From Silvimonas sp. (lineage in GTDB: Bacteria; Pseudomonadota; Gammaproteobacteria; Burkholderiales; Chitinibacteraceae): a DNA stretch of 11,500 nucleotides. Positions 1 through 7,532 of this stretch are shown here, one piece after another. The translations under genes were made by a program, and so were the position numbers. The notes beneath the pieces were generated by a model. The model was not told where the DNA came from. It did no database searches and saw only the letters and a list, made by a program, of their open reading frames with translations. Position 1 is the stretch's first letter; each line of letters opens with the position of its first letter. Where the stretch lies: assembly GCA_030151005.1 (NCBI GenBank), contig JASLES010000195.1:1-11500 (forward strand), written 5' to 3'.

Positions 1-805
1 GGCCATCAACTGCGCGGCCATCCCTGAGCAATTGCTGGAATCCACCCTTTTTGGGCACGAACGCGGTGCCTTCACGGGCGCAGCTGTGCAGCATATCGGC
101 AAGTTTGAACAGGCAGATGGCGGCACGTTGTTACTTGATGAAATCACCGAAATGCCGCTCTCGCTGCAGGCCAAGCTGTTGCGCGTGCTGCAAGAGCGTG
201 AGGTGGAACGGGTCGGTGGCACCAAACCGCTGAAAGTGGATCTGCGTGTACTGGCGACCTCCAACCGTGATTTGCCCAGTGCCGTGGCCAACGGGCATTT
301 CCGCGAAGACCTGTACTACCGGCTTAATGTCTTCCCACTGGCACTGCCGGCGTTGCGGGAGCGGCCGGATGACGTGGTGCCACTGGCGCGCGCCATGCTG
401 GCCCGCCACGCCGCCCGTATGAACCGCCGTGCCCCGGCGTTGACGCCAGACGCCATCCGGCAACTGGCTGGCCATGGCTGGGAAGGCAATATCCGTGAAC
501 TGGACAACGTGGTGCAGCGGGCCTTGATTCTGGCGCCGGGTGACGTGATCGAAGCCGCGCATTTATATCTGCCGCAACGGCCGGGTGTGCCAGCCCCGGC
601 GGCGGCCGCTCCGGTTGGTGTTCAGGGCGTCGTTGCACCCGCTCCAACCGACCTTAAGGCGCTGGAAAAACAACACATTCTGGACGCGCTGCGGGCCAGT
701 GGCGGCGTGCGCAAACTGGCCGCCGAGCGGCTGGGCATGAGCGAGCGCACGCTGCGTTACAAGCTGCAGCAGTACCGTGAAGAAGAGGGTGGCCTTGACG
801 CATAA
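1..805 (+). CDS. flrC: Sigma-54-dependent flagellar transcriptional activator, C-terminal part (FlrC/FleR-like), 5' end outside window
   Basis: This is the C-terminal 267 residues of an NtrC-family activator that remodels sigma-54 RNA polymerase using ATP. The frame is open to the window edge (codons from base 2), so the TTG at 32 is internal. Numbering visible residues, the sigma-54 contact motif GAFTGA is at 22-27, Walker B (GGTLLLDE) at 40-47, candidate arginine fingers R101 and R107 in FREDLYYRL, and the sensor II motif GNIREL at 162-167. After an Ala/Pro-rich linker (about 193-216), a Fis-type helix-turn-helix lies at about 237-256. Walker A and any receiver domain lie off the left edge. 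Position just before fliE matches Pseudomonas fleR and Vibrio flrC, which activate intermediate flagellar genes. The family call is firm. The FlrC/FleR assignment is inferred from context and needs the missing N-terminus (a receiver would support it). Confidence 0.88.
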   Translation, partial: AINCAAIPEQLLESTLFGHERGAFTGAAVQHIGKFEQADGGTLLLDEITEMPLSLQAKLLRVLQEREVERVGGTKPLKVDLRVLATSNRDLPSAVANGHFREDLYYRLNVFPLALPALRERPDDVVPLARAMLARHAARMNRRAPALTPDAIRQLAGHGWEGNIRELDNVVQRALILAPGDVIEAAHLYLPQRPGVPAPAAAAPVGVQGVVAPAPTDLKALEKQHILDALRASGGVRKLAAERLGMSERTLRYKLQQYREEEGGLDA

Positions 806-878
806 GCCAGGTAGACGGACAGCCGGTCTTGCCTGAGTGTTGCGGATGTGCCGCAGCAAGCGCAAATGCATGAATTGC

Positions 879-908
879 TTGCCCGGCAGGGCTCCGGCCC
901 CCTACAAT
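879..908 (+). promoter_or_regulatory. Candidate sigma-70-like promoter for the fliE operon
   Basis: TTGCCC (879-884) and TACAAT (903-908) are separated by 18 bases, upstream of fliE in the 168-base gap after the activator gene. A hairpin with a 7-bp stem (839-845 / 851-857, one wobble pair) lies just upstream but has no T-run after it. I looked for a sigma-54 -24/-12 element, expected if the upstream activator drives fliE. The best GG-N10-GC match (844-857) lacks the surrounding TGGCAC and TTGC context. The assignment is tentative. Confidence 0.3.
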
Positions 909-973
909 CTGGGCATACTGCGTCTTTTTATGTCTCATCCATTTTCAACGGCGGAAAACGGACCAATCAAGCC

Positions 974-1297
974 ATGAGCGTGCAAGGCATCGATCAATTG
1001 CTGGGCGAACTGAAAGCCATGTCTGCGCAAGCAGCAGGCCAGACAGCTGCGCCTGCTGCCAGCGACACGGGCGCCGCCAATTTTGCGGATATGCTCAAGT
1101 CGTCGATCGACCAGGTTGCGCAGGTTCAGAACAGCGCTGAAGCACAGCAAACGGCTTTTCAATCCGGGGACCCCAATGCAGACCTGCAAGATGTGATGGT
1201 CTCGCTGCAAAAAGCGAGCCTCTCTTTCCAGACCATGGTGCAGGTGCGCAACAAACTGGTTAGCGCGTACCAGGAAATCATGAACCTCCAGGTCTGA
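974..1297 (+). CDS. fliE: Flagellar hook-basal body complex protein FliE
   Basis: FliE is the small periplasmic basal-body protein that joins the FliF MS ring to the proximal rod and is an early export substrate. The start is taken at ATG 974 rather than the in-frame upstream GTG at 848, because it gives 107 residues, the usual family size, and residues coded upstream of it do not look like FliE. The N-terminal third is Ala/Gln-rich and variable. The C-terminal half carries the family signature: a GDPNADLQDVMVSLQKASLSF block (about residues 65-85) followed by QVRNKLVSAYQEIMNLQV to the end. The Shine-Dalgarno is weak (CGGA at 959-962, 11 bases upstream). fliF begins 37 bases downstream, so co-transcription is likely. 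Identification is secure. Confidence 0.95.
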   Translation: MSVQGIDQLLGELKAMSAQAAGQTAAPAASDTGAANFADMLKSSIDQVAQVQNSAEAQQTAFQSGDPNADLQDVMVSLQKASLSFQTMVQVRNKLVSAYQEIMNLQV

Positions 1298-1334
1298 TGA
1301 TCTGGCGGTATAACCGGGCACTTACAAGTTTGTT

Positions 1335-3056
1335 ATGGCGGAAGCGGACGTAGCAGTTGAGGGCGGGCGTGCACAGGGTAATGCCCTGGAGTCAGCCCGT
1401 CAGCGCTTTCTGGATCTCCCGAATTCGCGCAAAGCCCTGTTCATGATCGGGCTGGCGGCGTTGATCGCCGTCTTGATCGGCGTGGCCCTGTGGAGCCGCG
1501 AGCCCGATTACCGCATTCTCTATACCAATATTCCGGACAAGGACGGCGGCGAAATCCTCCAGTCCTTGCAACAACTCAATATCCCCTACAAGACCGACCA
1601 GGGCGGCACCATTTCCGTGCCGGCTAATCGCGTCTATGACGTACGCCTGCAACTGGCGGCGCGTGGCTTGCCCAAGTCAGGTGATGTCGGGTTCGAACTG
1701 ATGGACAACCAGAAGTTCGGGGTATCCCAGTTTGCCGAGCAGGTGAACTATCAACGCGCCGTGGAAGGTGAACTGGCGCGGTCTATCGAAACCATCCAGT
1801 CTGTCGACAAAGCGCGCGTGCACCTTGCCATGCCGCGTCAGACCGTCTTTTTGCGTGATCAGCAAAAGCCCACGGCATCCGTGATTCTGACCATGCGTCC
1901 AGGTCGGGCGCTGGATCCGGGGCAGGTGGCGGGTATCGTGCATCTGGTGTCCTCCAGCGTGCCGGAACTGACGGTGTCCAACGTCAGCGTGGTGGACCAG
2001 GACGGTAATCTCTTGTCCAACAACAACTCGGCCAATCATGCCAATCTGGATGCACGCCAGTTGGTGTACGTGCAGCAGATCGAGAAAGGCTATGTCGATC
2101 GCATCCAGTCCATTCTGGAGCCATTGGTCGGCAAGGAGAATGTCCACGCCGAAGTCACCGCGCAGGTGGACTTTGCCGAAGTAGAACAGACTTCTGAAGC
2201 CTACAAACCCAATACCGCATCTGATACCGCGTCGATTCGTAGCCAGCAAACCATGAGCCAGGACGGCAAGGATGCCGGCGCAGGTGCTGCCGGTGTTCCT
2301 GGTGCGTTGTCTAACCAGCCGCCGGGGGCTGCGGCTGCGCCGATCACCGTCACCAGCGCCTCTGGTCCGGCCGCTGCTGCGCCGGCTGGCGGGTCGAATT
2401 CGCGCCGGGAATCCACGACCAATTACGAAGTCGATAAAACGGTTCAGCACGTCAAGCAACCCGTAGGCACAGTTAAACGGCTGTCTGCGGGCGTGGTGAT
2501 CAACTACAAGCCGACTCGTGACAAAGATGGCAAGCTGAGCTGGACGCCGTATTCGCCGCAGGAAATGACCCAGATTAACAATCTGGTGCAGGAGTCGATC
2601 GGGTACAACAAGGATCGCGGCGATTCCATCAATGTAGTGAATGCCACCTTTGCCGGCGCACCGCTGCCAGAGGCCGAACAAGGCTTCCAGGATCAGGCGA
2701 TGTCGTTTATCAAGGCCAACCTGGCCAACCTGATCAAGCTGGGCTTGATTGCGCTGGTGGTGTTGTATCTGCTGTTGTTTGTGGTCCGTCCGCTCATGCG
2801 TGACCTTTCCAAGGCACGCGAAGAACCCAAAACCGTGGAAATCGATTTTGGCGATGGCGTGACCCTGACCGACGAAGAAGCTGCCGCGCGCGAAGACGAA
2901 GAACAGGAAGCCGCAGCCAAAATCGCCGCCCAGGCCGACCTCTTGGGTCAGGCCCGCGAAATGGCCAAGAACGATCCCCGAATGGTCGCAACCATCTTGC
3001 GCGAATGGATGTCGAACGAGGAAGAGTCCTCGCCGAATTCCAACAAGGTGGGTTGA
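1335..3056 (+). CDS. fliF: Flagellar MS-ring protein FliF
   Basis: FliF multimerises in the inner membrane to form the MS ring, the platform on which the rotor and export gate assemble. The 573-residue product has family-typical length. A short cytoplasmic N-terminus precedes a transmembrane helix at about 34-53. Ring-building YscJ/FliF-type periplasmic domains follow (about 54-300, including DKARVHLAMPRQTVF at 158-172). A low-complexity Ala/Gly/Pro linker (about 312-356) precedes the second part of the periplasmic region, and a second transmembrane helix lies at about 464-486. The acidic cytoplasmic tail ends with AREMAKNDPRMVATILREWM (540-559), the segment that binds the N-terminus of FliG. 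I see no clear Shine-Dalgarno before ATG 1335, but the start fits the family. A strong hairpin follows the stop codon. Confidence 0.97.
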   Translation: MAEADVAVEGGRAQGNALESARQRFLDLPNSRKALFMIGLAALIAVLIGVALWSREPDYRILYTNIPDKDGGEILQSLQQLNIPYKTDQGGTISVPANRVYDVRLQLAARGLPKSGDVGFELMDNQKFGVSQFAEQVNYQRAVEGELARSIETIQSVDKARVHLAMPRQTVFLRDQQKPTASVILTMRPGRALDPGQVAGIVHLVSSSVPELTVSNVSVVDQDGNLLSNNNSANHANLDARQLVYVQQIEKGYVDRIQSILEPLVGKENVHAEVTAQVDFAEVEQTSEAYKPNTASDTASIRSQQTMSQDGKDAGAGAAGVPGALSNQPPGAAAAPITVTSASGPAAAAPAGGSNSRRESTTNYEVDKTVQHVKQPVGTVKRLSAGVVINYKPTRDKDGKLSWTPYSPQEMTQINNLVQESIGYNKDRGDSINVVNATFAGAPLPEAEQGFQDQAMSFIKANLANLIKLGLIALVVLYLLLFVVRPLMRDLSKAREEPKTVEIDFGDGVTLTDEEAAAREDEEQEAAAKIAAQADLLGQAREMAKNDPRMVATILREWMSNEEESSPNSNKVG

Positions 3057-3062
3057 TCTGTT

Positions 3063-3091
3063 GACAGGGCCCGGCCAGACCGGGCCTTGTC
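3063..3091 (+). terminator. Strong intercistronic hairpin between fliF and fliG (possible attenuator or mRNA-processing/stability stem)
   Basis: The inverted repeat at 3063-3074 and 3080-3091 forms a 12-bp stem with one G-U pair and a 5-base loop (CCAGA). The core GGCCCGG/CCGGGCC is perfect. It begins 7 bases after the fliF stop. The bases after it (TGTTTGAACG) contain only a short, interrupted T-run, so it is at best a leaky intrinsic terminator. It could instead protect the fliF mRNA 3' end or adjust the ratio of upstream to downstream products. The structure is plain in the sequence. Its role is inference. Confidence 0.5.
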
Positions 3092-3145
3092 TGTTTGAAC
3101 GCTTGTTTGACAGCTTGTGGCCGTTGCCCGGCCAATCCTTTTCCT

Positions 3146-3149
3146 GGAG
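3146..3149 (+). promoter_or_regulatory. fliG: Ribosome binding site fixing the fliG start
   Basis: GGAG sits 8 bases before ATG 3158. It favours this start over the in-frame TTG at 3095, which would add 21 residues without similarity to FliG and would begin only 4 bases after the intercistronic hairpin. Confidence 0.65.
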
Positions 3150-3157
3150 TGCAGACC

Positions 3158-4165
3158 ATGCCCGCCACACTGAATGAAGAAGGCGTACGCAAAGCCGCCA
3201 TCTTGCTGATGACGCTGGGCGAAGAGGCCGCCGTGGAGGTGTTCCGCTACCTGGGCCCCAAGGAAGTCCAGAAGCTGGGCTTCACCATGGCCGCCATGGA
3301 CAACGTCAAGCGTGAAGAAGTCGACGGCGTGCTGGGCGAGTTTATGGACTCCACACAAAACCGTGCCAATCTGGGGGCGGCAGACGAATATATTCGCTCT
3401 GTGCTGACCAAGGCGCTGGGCTCGGACAAAGCGGCCAATCTGCTGGATCGCATCTTGCAGGGCAACGACAACAACGGCATTGAGTCTCTCAAGTGGATGG
3501 ACTCTGCCGCTGTGGCAGAACTGATCAAGAACGAACACCCGCAGATTATTGCCACGATCCTGGTGCATCTGGAGCCGGATCAGGCATCTGAAGTGCTGGC
3601 CAATTTTGTGGAGCGTAACCGTAACGATGTACTGCTGCGGATTGCCACACTGGAAGGCGTACAGCCTGCGGCCCTGAAAGAACTGAACGACGTGCTCACG
3701 CAGTTGTTGTCCGGTTCGGACAAGCTCAAGAAGAGTGCGATGGGTGGCGTGCAAATGGCGGCCGACATCCTCAACTTCATGGGGGGCGTGGTCGAAGCCT
3801 CGGCGATTTCCAGCGTGCGCGAATACGACCCGGAACTGGCCCAGCGCATTCAGGACAAGATGTTCACCTTCGACAATGTGCTCGATATCGACGATCGCGG
3901 TATCCAGTTGTTGCTGCGTGAAGTGCAGTCCGATTCGCTGGTCATTGCGCTCAAGGGCACTACGCCGCAACTGCGGGACAAGATCTTCAAGAACATGTCG
4001 CAGCGTGCGGCTGAAATGCTGCGTGATGACCTGGAGGCCAAGGGCCCGGTCAAACTCTCGGAAGTGGAATCCGAACAGAAAGAAATTCTCAAGATCGTAC
4101 GGCGTCTTGCTGATGAAGGTCAGATCGTGCTTTCCGGCAAGGGTGAAGAAGGTCTGGTCGAATGA
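3158..4165 (+). CDS. fliG: Flagellar motor switch protein FliG
   Basis: FliG is the rotor protein that binds FliF with its N-terminus and receives torque from the stator with its C-terminus; its conformation sets rotation direction together with FliM and FliN. The 335-residue product is close to the E. coli length. Visible are the N-terminal FliF-binding region (RKAAILLMTLGEEAAVEVFRYL from residue 11), the middle-domain EHPQ motif at 126-129 that contacts FliM, and a Gly-Gly hinge at 209-210. In the C-terminal torque helix, K266, R283, D290 and D291 align with E. coli K264, R281, D288 and D289, and the R297 position is Lys (K299). All key charges are therefore retained. fliH starts 15 bases after its stop. 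Confidence 0.97.
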   Translation: MPATLNEEGVRKAAILLMTLGEEAAVEVFRYLGPKEVQKLGFTMAAMDNVKREEVDGVLGEFMDSTQNRANLGAADEYIRSVLTKALGSDKAANLLDRILQGNDNNGIESLKWMDSAAVAELIKNEHPQIIATILVHLEPDQASEVLANFVERNRNDVLLRIATLEGVQPAALKELNDVLTQLLSGSDKLKKSAMGGVQMAADILNFMGGVVEASAISSVREYDPELAQRIQDKMFTFDNVLDIDDRGIQLLLREVQSDSLVIALKGTTPQLRDKIFKNMSQRAAEMLRDDLEAKGPVKLSEVESEQKEILKIVRRLADEGQIVLSGKGEEGLVE

Positions 4166-4180
4166 TGAAGCGGTGCTGCC

Positions 4181-5080
4181 ATGGCTAATCCACCGCGCCG
4201 CGTCATCCCGCGGGAAGAACTCACCGCCTGGGAGCGTTGGGAACTGGGCACGATCGATGACCCCACGCCGCCACGCATCCGCCCCGGTCACGCGCCGGCG
4301 CCAATGCCAGTGCCCGCTGCGGAGCCGACTCCGCAACCCGTAGCAATTGTAGAGGCTGCACCGCCGGCGCTGCCGGATCAACCTGTATTGCCGCGCGTAC
4401 CGCTACCCACGGCAGAAGAGCTTGAAGCTATCCATCAGCAAGCGCACGAAGAAGGTTTTAATGCAGGCCAGGCTGAAGGTCTGGCCGCCGGCCGTGCGCA
4501 GGCCGAAGACGAGATCAGCCGGCTAAAGGTCTTGCTGGACCAATTGGCCAATTACTCTGAACGCGCCCAGGCAGAGCTGGCGGAGTCCGTGCTGGATCTC
4601 TCTCTTGTGGTGGCGCGTGAGCTGGCCCGGGTAGAAATCGATGCCGACCGTAACCGGGTTTTGCCGGTCATCCGGGAGCTGATTGACTCCATGCCGGTGG
4701 TGCGTGCCCCGGCGCGCATTATTGCGCATCCGGATGACGTAGATGCGCTGGAAGCCTTGCTGGGCGTGGAGCTGCCGCGTGATGTGTGGCGCATTGTGGT
4801 CGATGCCAATCAGACACCGGGTGGTTGCAAAGTGGAAACCCCGACGTTGCGGGCCGATTTGACGCTGACCTCGCGTTGGGCTTCCCAATTGCGCGTATTG
4901 CAACGCGCCAACCGGGCCGATCTGGCCTGGAATGCGGAAGTGCCGTTAGTACCGGAACCGGCTTTGTCTGCGCCTGATCCTGCGCCTGCCGCCGCGCCGG
5001 CACCGCGCCCGATCGTGCCGCCCGAAATCGAATCTGTCTCGCTGGATCTGGATGCACCGGCCGATGACGAATCTGTTTGA
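4181..5080 (+). CDS. fliH: Flagellar assembly protein FliH (export ATPase regulator)
   Basis: FliH dimerises, binds and restrains the FliI ATPase and tethers it to the C ring and export gate. The N-terminal segment has the conserved REELTAWERWELGT stretch, with W17 and W20 in the region used for FliN/FlhA contact. A Pro/Ala-rich linker (about 28-75) follows, then a glycine-repeat helix with Gly at 92, 96, 100 and 104 (GxxxG type). The C-terminal FliI-binding domain includes TPGGCKVET at 212-220. The product has 299 residues. The last 40 or so (about 258-299) form a Pro/Ala-rich acidic tail beyond the usual end of the family. That tail is coded partly within the overlap with fliI, so selection on fliI translation may shape it. 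Identification is secure. Confidence 0.94.
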   Translation: MANPPRRVIPREELTAWERWELGTIDDPTPPRIRPGHAPAPMPVPAAEPTPQPVAIVEAAPPALPDQPVLPRVPLPTAEELEAIHQQAHEEGFNAGQAEGLAAGRAQAEDEISRLKVLLDQLANYSERAQAELAESVLDLSLVVARELARVEIDADRNRVLPVIRELIDSMPVVRAPARIIAHPDDVDALEALLGVELPRDVWRIVVDANQTPGGCKVETPTLRADLTLTSRWASQLRVLQRANRADLAWNAEVPLVPEPALSAPDPAPAAAPAPRPIVPPEIESVSLDLDAPADDESV

Positions 5081-6476
5081 CTCTACCCGGCTGTACCTGG
5101 AAGAAGCCGCTGCCGCCAGCAAGCGTATCCGCCCCTGGTTGCCGCGCGGCAAGCTGGTGCGAGTCTCTGGCCTGGTGCTGGAGGCAACCGGCTTGCGCCT
5201 GTCTATTGGTGCATCGTGCGAGGTGATGACGCCAGGTAATCTGGCGGTCGAAGCCGTGGTGGTGGGGTTCCAGGACGAAAAACTGTTTTTGATGCCGCTG
5301 ACCGAAATCTATGGGGTCGAGCCTGGCGCAGAAGTGGTACCGCACGAAGATGTCGCCGCGTGGATTCCTGAATACGGTAAACCGCGCCCGCCGCAACGGC
5401 GCATTGAAGACCACGGCCGCCAGGTCCCGGTGGGGTGGGGCATGCTGGGCCGCGTGGTGGATGCGTTGGGCCGCCCGCTGGACGGTAAAGGCCGGGTTGA
5501 GAGCGAAGACTGGATGCCCTTGTTCGCCCGCCCGTTCAACCCGATGTACCGCGAGCCGGTGCGCGATGTCATGGACGTGGGTGTGCGTGCCATCAATGCA
5601 CTTTTGACGGTGGGGCGTGGCCAGCGTCTGGGCCTGTTTGCGGGCTCCGGTGTGGGTAAATCCGTGCTGCTGGGCATGATGGCGCGCTACACCACGGCTG
5701 ATGTGGTGGTGGTGGGCCTGATTGGTGAGCGTGGCCGTGAGGTCAAGGATTTCATCGAAAACATTCTGGGCGAGTCTGGCCTGCAGCGCTCGGTTGTGGT
5801 GGCTGCACCAGCGGATACGTCGCCCTTGCTACGCCTTTATGGCGCGGCTTATGCCACCAGTATTGCCGAGTATTTTCGCAACGAAGGCAAGAACGTGTTG
5901 CTGATCATGGACTCGCTTACCCGTTACGCCATGGCCCAACGCGAGATTGCCTTGGCAGTGGGCGAACCACCTGCTACCAAGGGGTATCCGGCGTCGGTCT
6001 TTGCGCGGTTGCCCCAGTTGGTGGAGCGCGCAGGGAACGGCAAAGAGGGCGGGGGCTCCATCACGGCGTTCTATACCGTGTTGTCGGAAGGCGACGACCA
6101 GCAAGACCCGATTGCGGATAACGCGCGGGCCATTCTGGACGGCCACTTTGTACTGTCTCGTAATCTGGCTGAATCTGGCCATTACCCGGCGATTGATATC
6201 GAAGCATCAATCAGTCGGGTGATGACCGATATTGTGCCTCCCCAGGAATTTGAGCTGGTACGTCGTTTCAAGCATTTGTGGTCGCGTTACCAGCGCAGCC
6301 GCGATCTGCTTAGCGTGGGGGCGTATGTAGCGGGTAGTGATCCAACCCTGGATGATGCTATCCGCCGCTTTCCGTCGTTTGAGCATTTTCTGCAGCAGGC
6401 CATTGAAGAACGGGAAAGCTACGCTGGCGCCCGCGCCAGACTGGCAGAACTCTTTGGCGTGGCCCCGCCGCAGTAA
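5052..6476 (+). CDS. fliI: Flagellum-specific export ATPase FliI
   Basis: FliI is the cytoplasmic hexameric ATPase of the flagellar type III export apparatus, homologous to F1-ATPase beta subunits; it helps deliver export substrates with FliH and FliJ. In the 474-residue product, the N-terminal beta-barrel domain covers about residues 30-110. Walker A (AGSGVGKS) is at 197-204, the catalytic-glutamate motif GERGREVKDF at 225-234 (E226 is the expected catalytic Glu), and Walker B (LLIMD) at 283-287, followed by SLTRYAMAQREIALAVGEPP. ATG 5052 and ATG 5064 are both possible starts, overlapping fliH by 29 or 17 bases. GGAT lies a few bases before the first, so I prefer it weakly. The overlap implies translational coupling, which suits proteins that form one complex. 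Confidence 0.97.
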   Translation: MHRPMTNLFDSTRLYLEEAAAASKRIRPWLPRGKLVRVSGLVLEATGLRLSIGASCEVMTPGNLAVEAVVVGFQDEKLFLMPLTEIYGVEPGAEVVPHEDVAAWIPEYGKPRPPQRRIEDHGRQVPVGWGMLGRVVDALGRPLDGKGRVESEDWMPLFARPFNPMYREPVRDVMDVGVRAINALLTVGRGQRLGLFAGSGVGKSVLLGMMARYTTADVVVVGLIGERGREVKDFIENILGESGLQRSVVVAAPADTSPLLRLYGAAYATSIAEYFRNEGKNVLLIMDSLTRYAMAQREIALAVGEPPATKGYPASVFARLPQLVERAGNGKEGGGSITAFYTVLSEGDDQQDPIADNARAILDGHFVLSRNLAESGHYPAIDIEASISRVMTDIVPPQEFELVRRFKHLWSRYQRSRDLLSVGAYVAGSDPTLDDAIRRFPSFEHFLQQAIEERESYAGARARLAELFGVAPPQ

Positions 6477-6537
6477 GTCGCACCTGCTGGTGGCTTGCAG
6501 GGTGATGACCGTCATACCGATAACAAGGCTTTAACAC

Positions 6538-6978
6538 GTGGCTCAGTTTCGTTTTGCCTTTTTGTTGTCGCTTAGTCGCGAACAACGCGAAGACGCCGCC
6601 AGACTTATGCAAAGTGCCGCTGCCAAGACAGAAACGGCACGGCAAAAACTGTTTCAGGTTGAATCTTACCGCTCTGAGTACCGGTCCCGGCTGACGCAGT
6701 CCGGGCAGGGCGGTATGACGGTGACCCAGTGGCGGGATTTTCAACTCTTTCTGGGCCGGCTCGATGAAGCGGCCACGCAGCAGATGACGGAGGTAGAACG
6801 TCTGCAACGTGAGTACGATAAGCTCAAGGCCGCGTGGCAAGAGTGCGAGAAGAAAGTGAAAGCCTTCGAGACGCTGGAAACCCGTCACAATGCCAATGAA
6901 CTCAAGCGCGAAGCGCGACAGGAACAAAAACTGGTGGATGAATTCAACTCTCGTCCACGCGGTGATCGCGCGATGTAA
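6538..6978 (+). CDS. fliJ: Flagellar export protein FliJ (central stalk / chaperone escort)
   Basis: FliJ is a small antiparallel coiled-coil protein that inserts into the FliI ring like the gamma subunit of F1 and interacts with the FlhA gate. The 146-residue product is family length, almost wholly alpha-helical by composition and rich in Gln, Glu, Lys and Arg. The typical N-terminus reads FRFAFLLSLSREQREDAARL, and the C-terminal helix contains the ELKREARQEQKLVDEFNSR stretch characteristic of FliJ ends. Translation must begin at GTG 6538, since an in-frame TAA lies two codons upstream (6532-6534). AAGG at 6525-6528 gives a well-spaced ribosome site. A 61-base gap separates it from fliI. Confidence 0.95.
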   Translation: MAQFRFAFLLSLSREQREDAARLMQSAAAKTETARQKLFQVESYRSEYRSRLTQSGQGGMTVTQWRDFQLFLGRLDEAATQQMTEVERLQREYDKLKAAWQECEKKVKAFETLETRHNANELKREARQEQKLVDEFNSRPRGDRAM

Positions 6979-7014
6979 ATCCACCTGCCAGACCCTGCCG
7001 GATTGATCGACGCC

Positions 7015-7422
7015 ATGCCTGACCTGTCTGACGCCGCCTTGTACGCCCATCTGATCGAGCTTGAAACTGCCTTGCACCGGCCAGGCGTTCGTCAAGATGC
7101 GGTCAAGGTGGGTGCGTTGCTTGATGATGGTTTCACCGAGATTGGCCGATCTGGCCGCACCTGGGACAAAGCGGCCATGTTGCACGAGTTGATGGCCGGC
7201 CAGCACGCTCCCAACATCTATGCCGACGAGTTCCGCTTGAACCGGTTGGCGCCCGCCATTGCCTTGCTCACCTATCGCTCTGCCGCACTGGCCAGCGATG
7301 GCACGCTCTCTTTGCATGCCCTGCGCAGTTCCGTCTGGCGCCAGGCCGGCCTGGGCTGGCAGATGGTGTTCCACCAAGGCACGCCCACCGCGCCATTTGT
7401 GGCAAATCTGCCTGCTGGATAA
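7015..7422 (+). CDS. NTF2-like / DUF4440 family protein of unknown role
   Basis: The 135-residue protein has the pattern of DUF4440 (SnoaL/NTF2-like fold) proteins. An N-terminal helix (LYAHLIELETALHRP) is followed by VGALLDDGFTEIGRSGRTWDKAAML, then strands such as APAIALLTYRSA and ALRSSVWRQAGLGWQMVFHQGTP. The fold forms a cone-shaped pocket used by enzymes, ligand binders and assembly factors, so no reaction can be assigned. There is no signal peptide or membrane segment. ATG 7015 is preferred over the in-frame TTG 7003. The gene starts 36 bases after fliJ and lies before an HD-GYP gene, so it is probably co-transcribed with the flagellar genes, although the family is not part of known flagella. 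It could be a passenger gene. Family confidence is moderate; function is unknown. Confidence 0.8.
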   Translation: MPDLSDAALYAHLIELETALHRPGVRQDAVKVGALLDDGFTEIGRSGRTWDKAAMLHELMAGQHAPNIYADEFRLNRLAPAIALLTYRSAALASDGTLSLHALRSSVWRQAGLGWQMVFHQGTPTAPFVANLPAG

Positions 7423-7437
7423 GTCTGGCTCACCCAC

Positions 7438-7452
7438 CAGCGCAGAGCGCTG
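7438..7452 (+). repeat. Small perfect hairpin between the DUF4440 and HD-GYP genes
   Basis: CAGCGC (7438-7443) and GCGCTG (7447-7452) can pair around a 3-base AGA loop, 16 bases after the DUF4440 stop. No T-run follows, so this is a weak terminator candidate at most. The 110-base gap to the next start leaves room for a separate promoter, but I find no convincing -35/-10 pair. Confidence 0.25.
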
Positions 7453-7532
7453 TTACAGTGGAAACTGACTGACCGGTCTAGCCGGGGCAGTTGGGCCAGA
7501 GTGCCGCATTCCAGACCAAGTAGAGCCCACGC

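Noticed and set aside
844..857. Possible sigma-54 GG-N10-GC element before fliE
   Set aside because: Only the GG and GC dinucleotides fit; the TGGCAC and TTGC context is missing and the match lies within a hairpin.
1677..3170. 497-codon open frame on the minus strand opposite fliF
   Set aside because: It is a codon-bias shadow of fliF: the translation is rich in His, Arg and Gln with no recognisable domain, and it runs antisense to a certain gene.
2948..4381. 477-codon open frame on the minus strand opposite fliG
   Set aside because: It is antisense to fliG and the ends of fliF and fliH, with no domain signature and a composition typical of a reverse-frame shadow.
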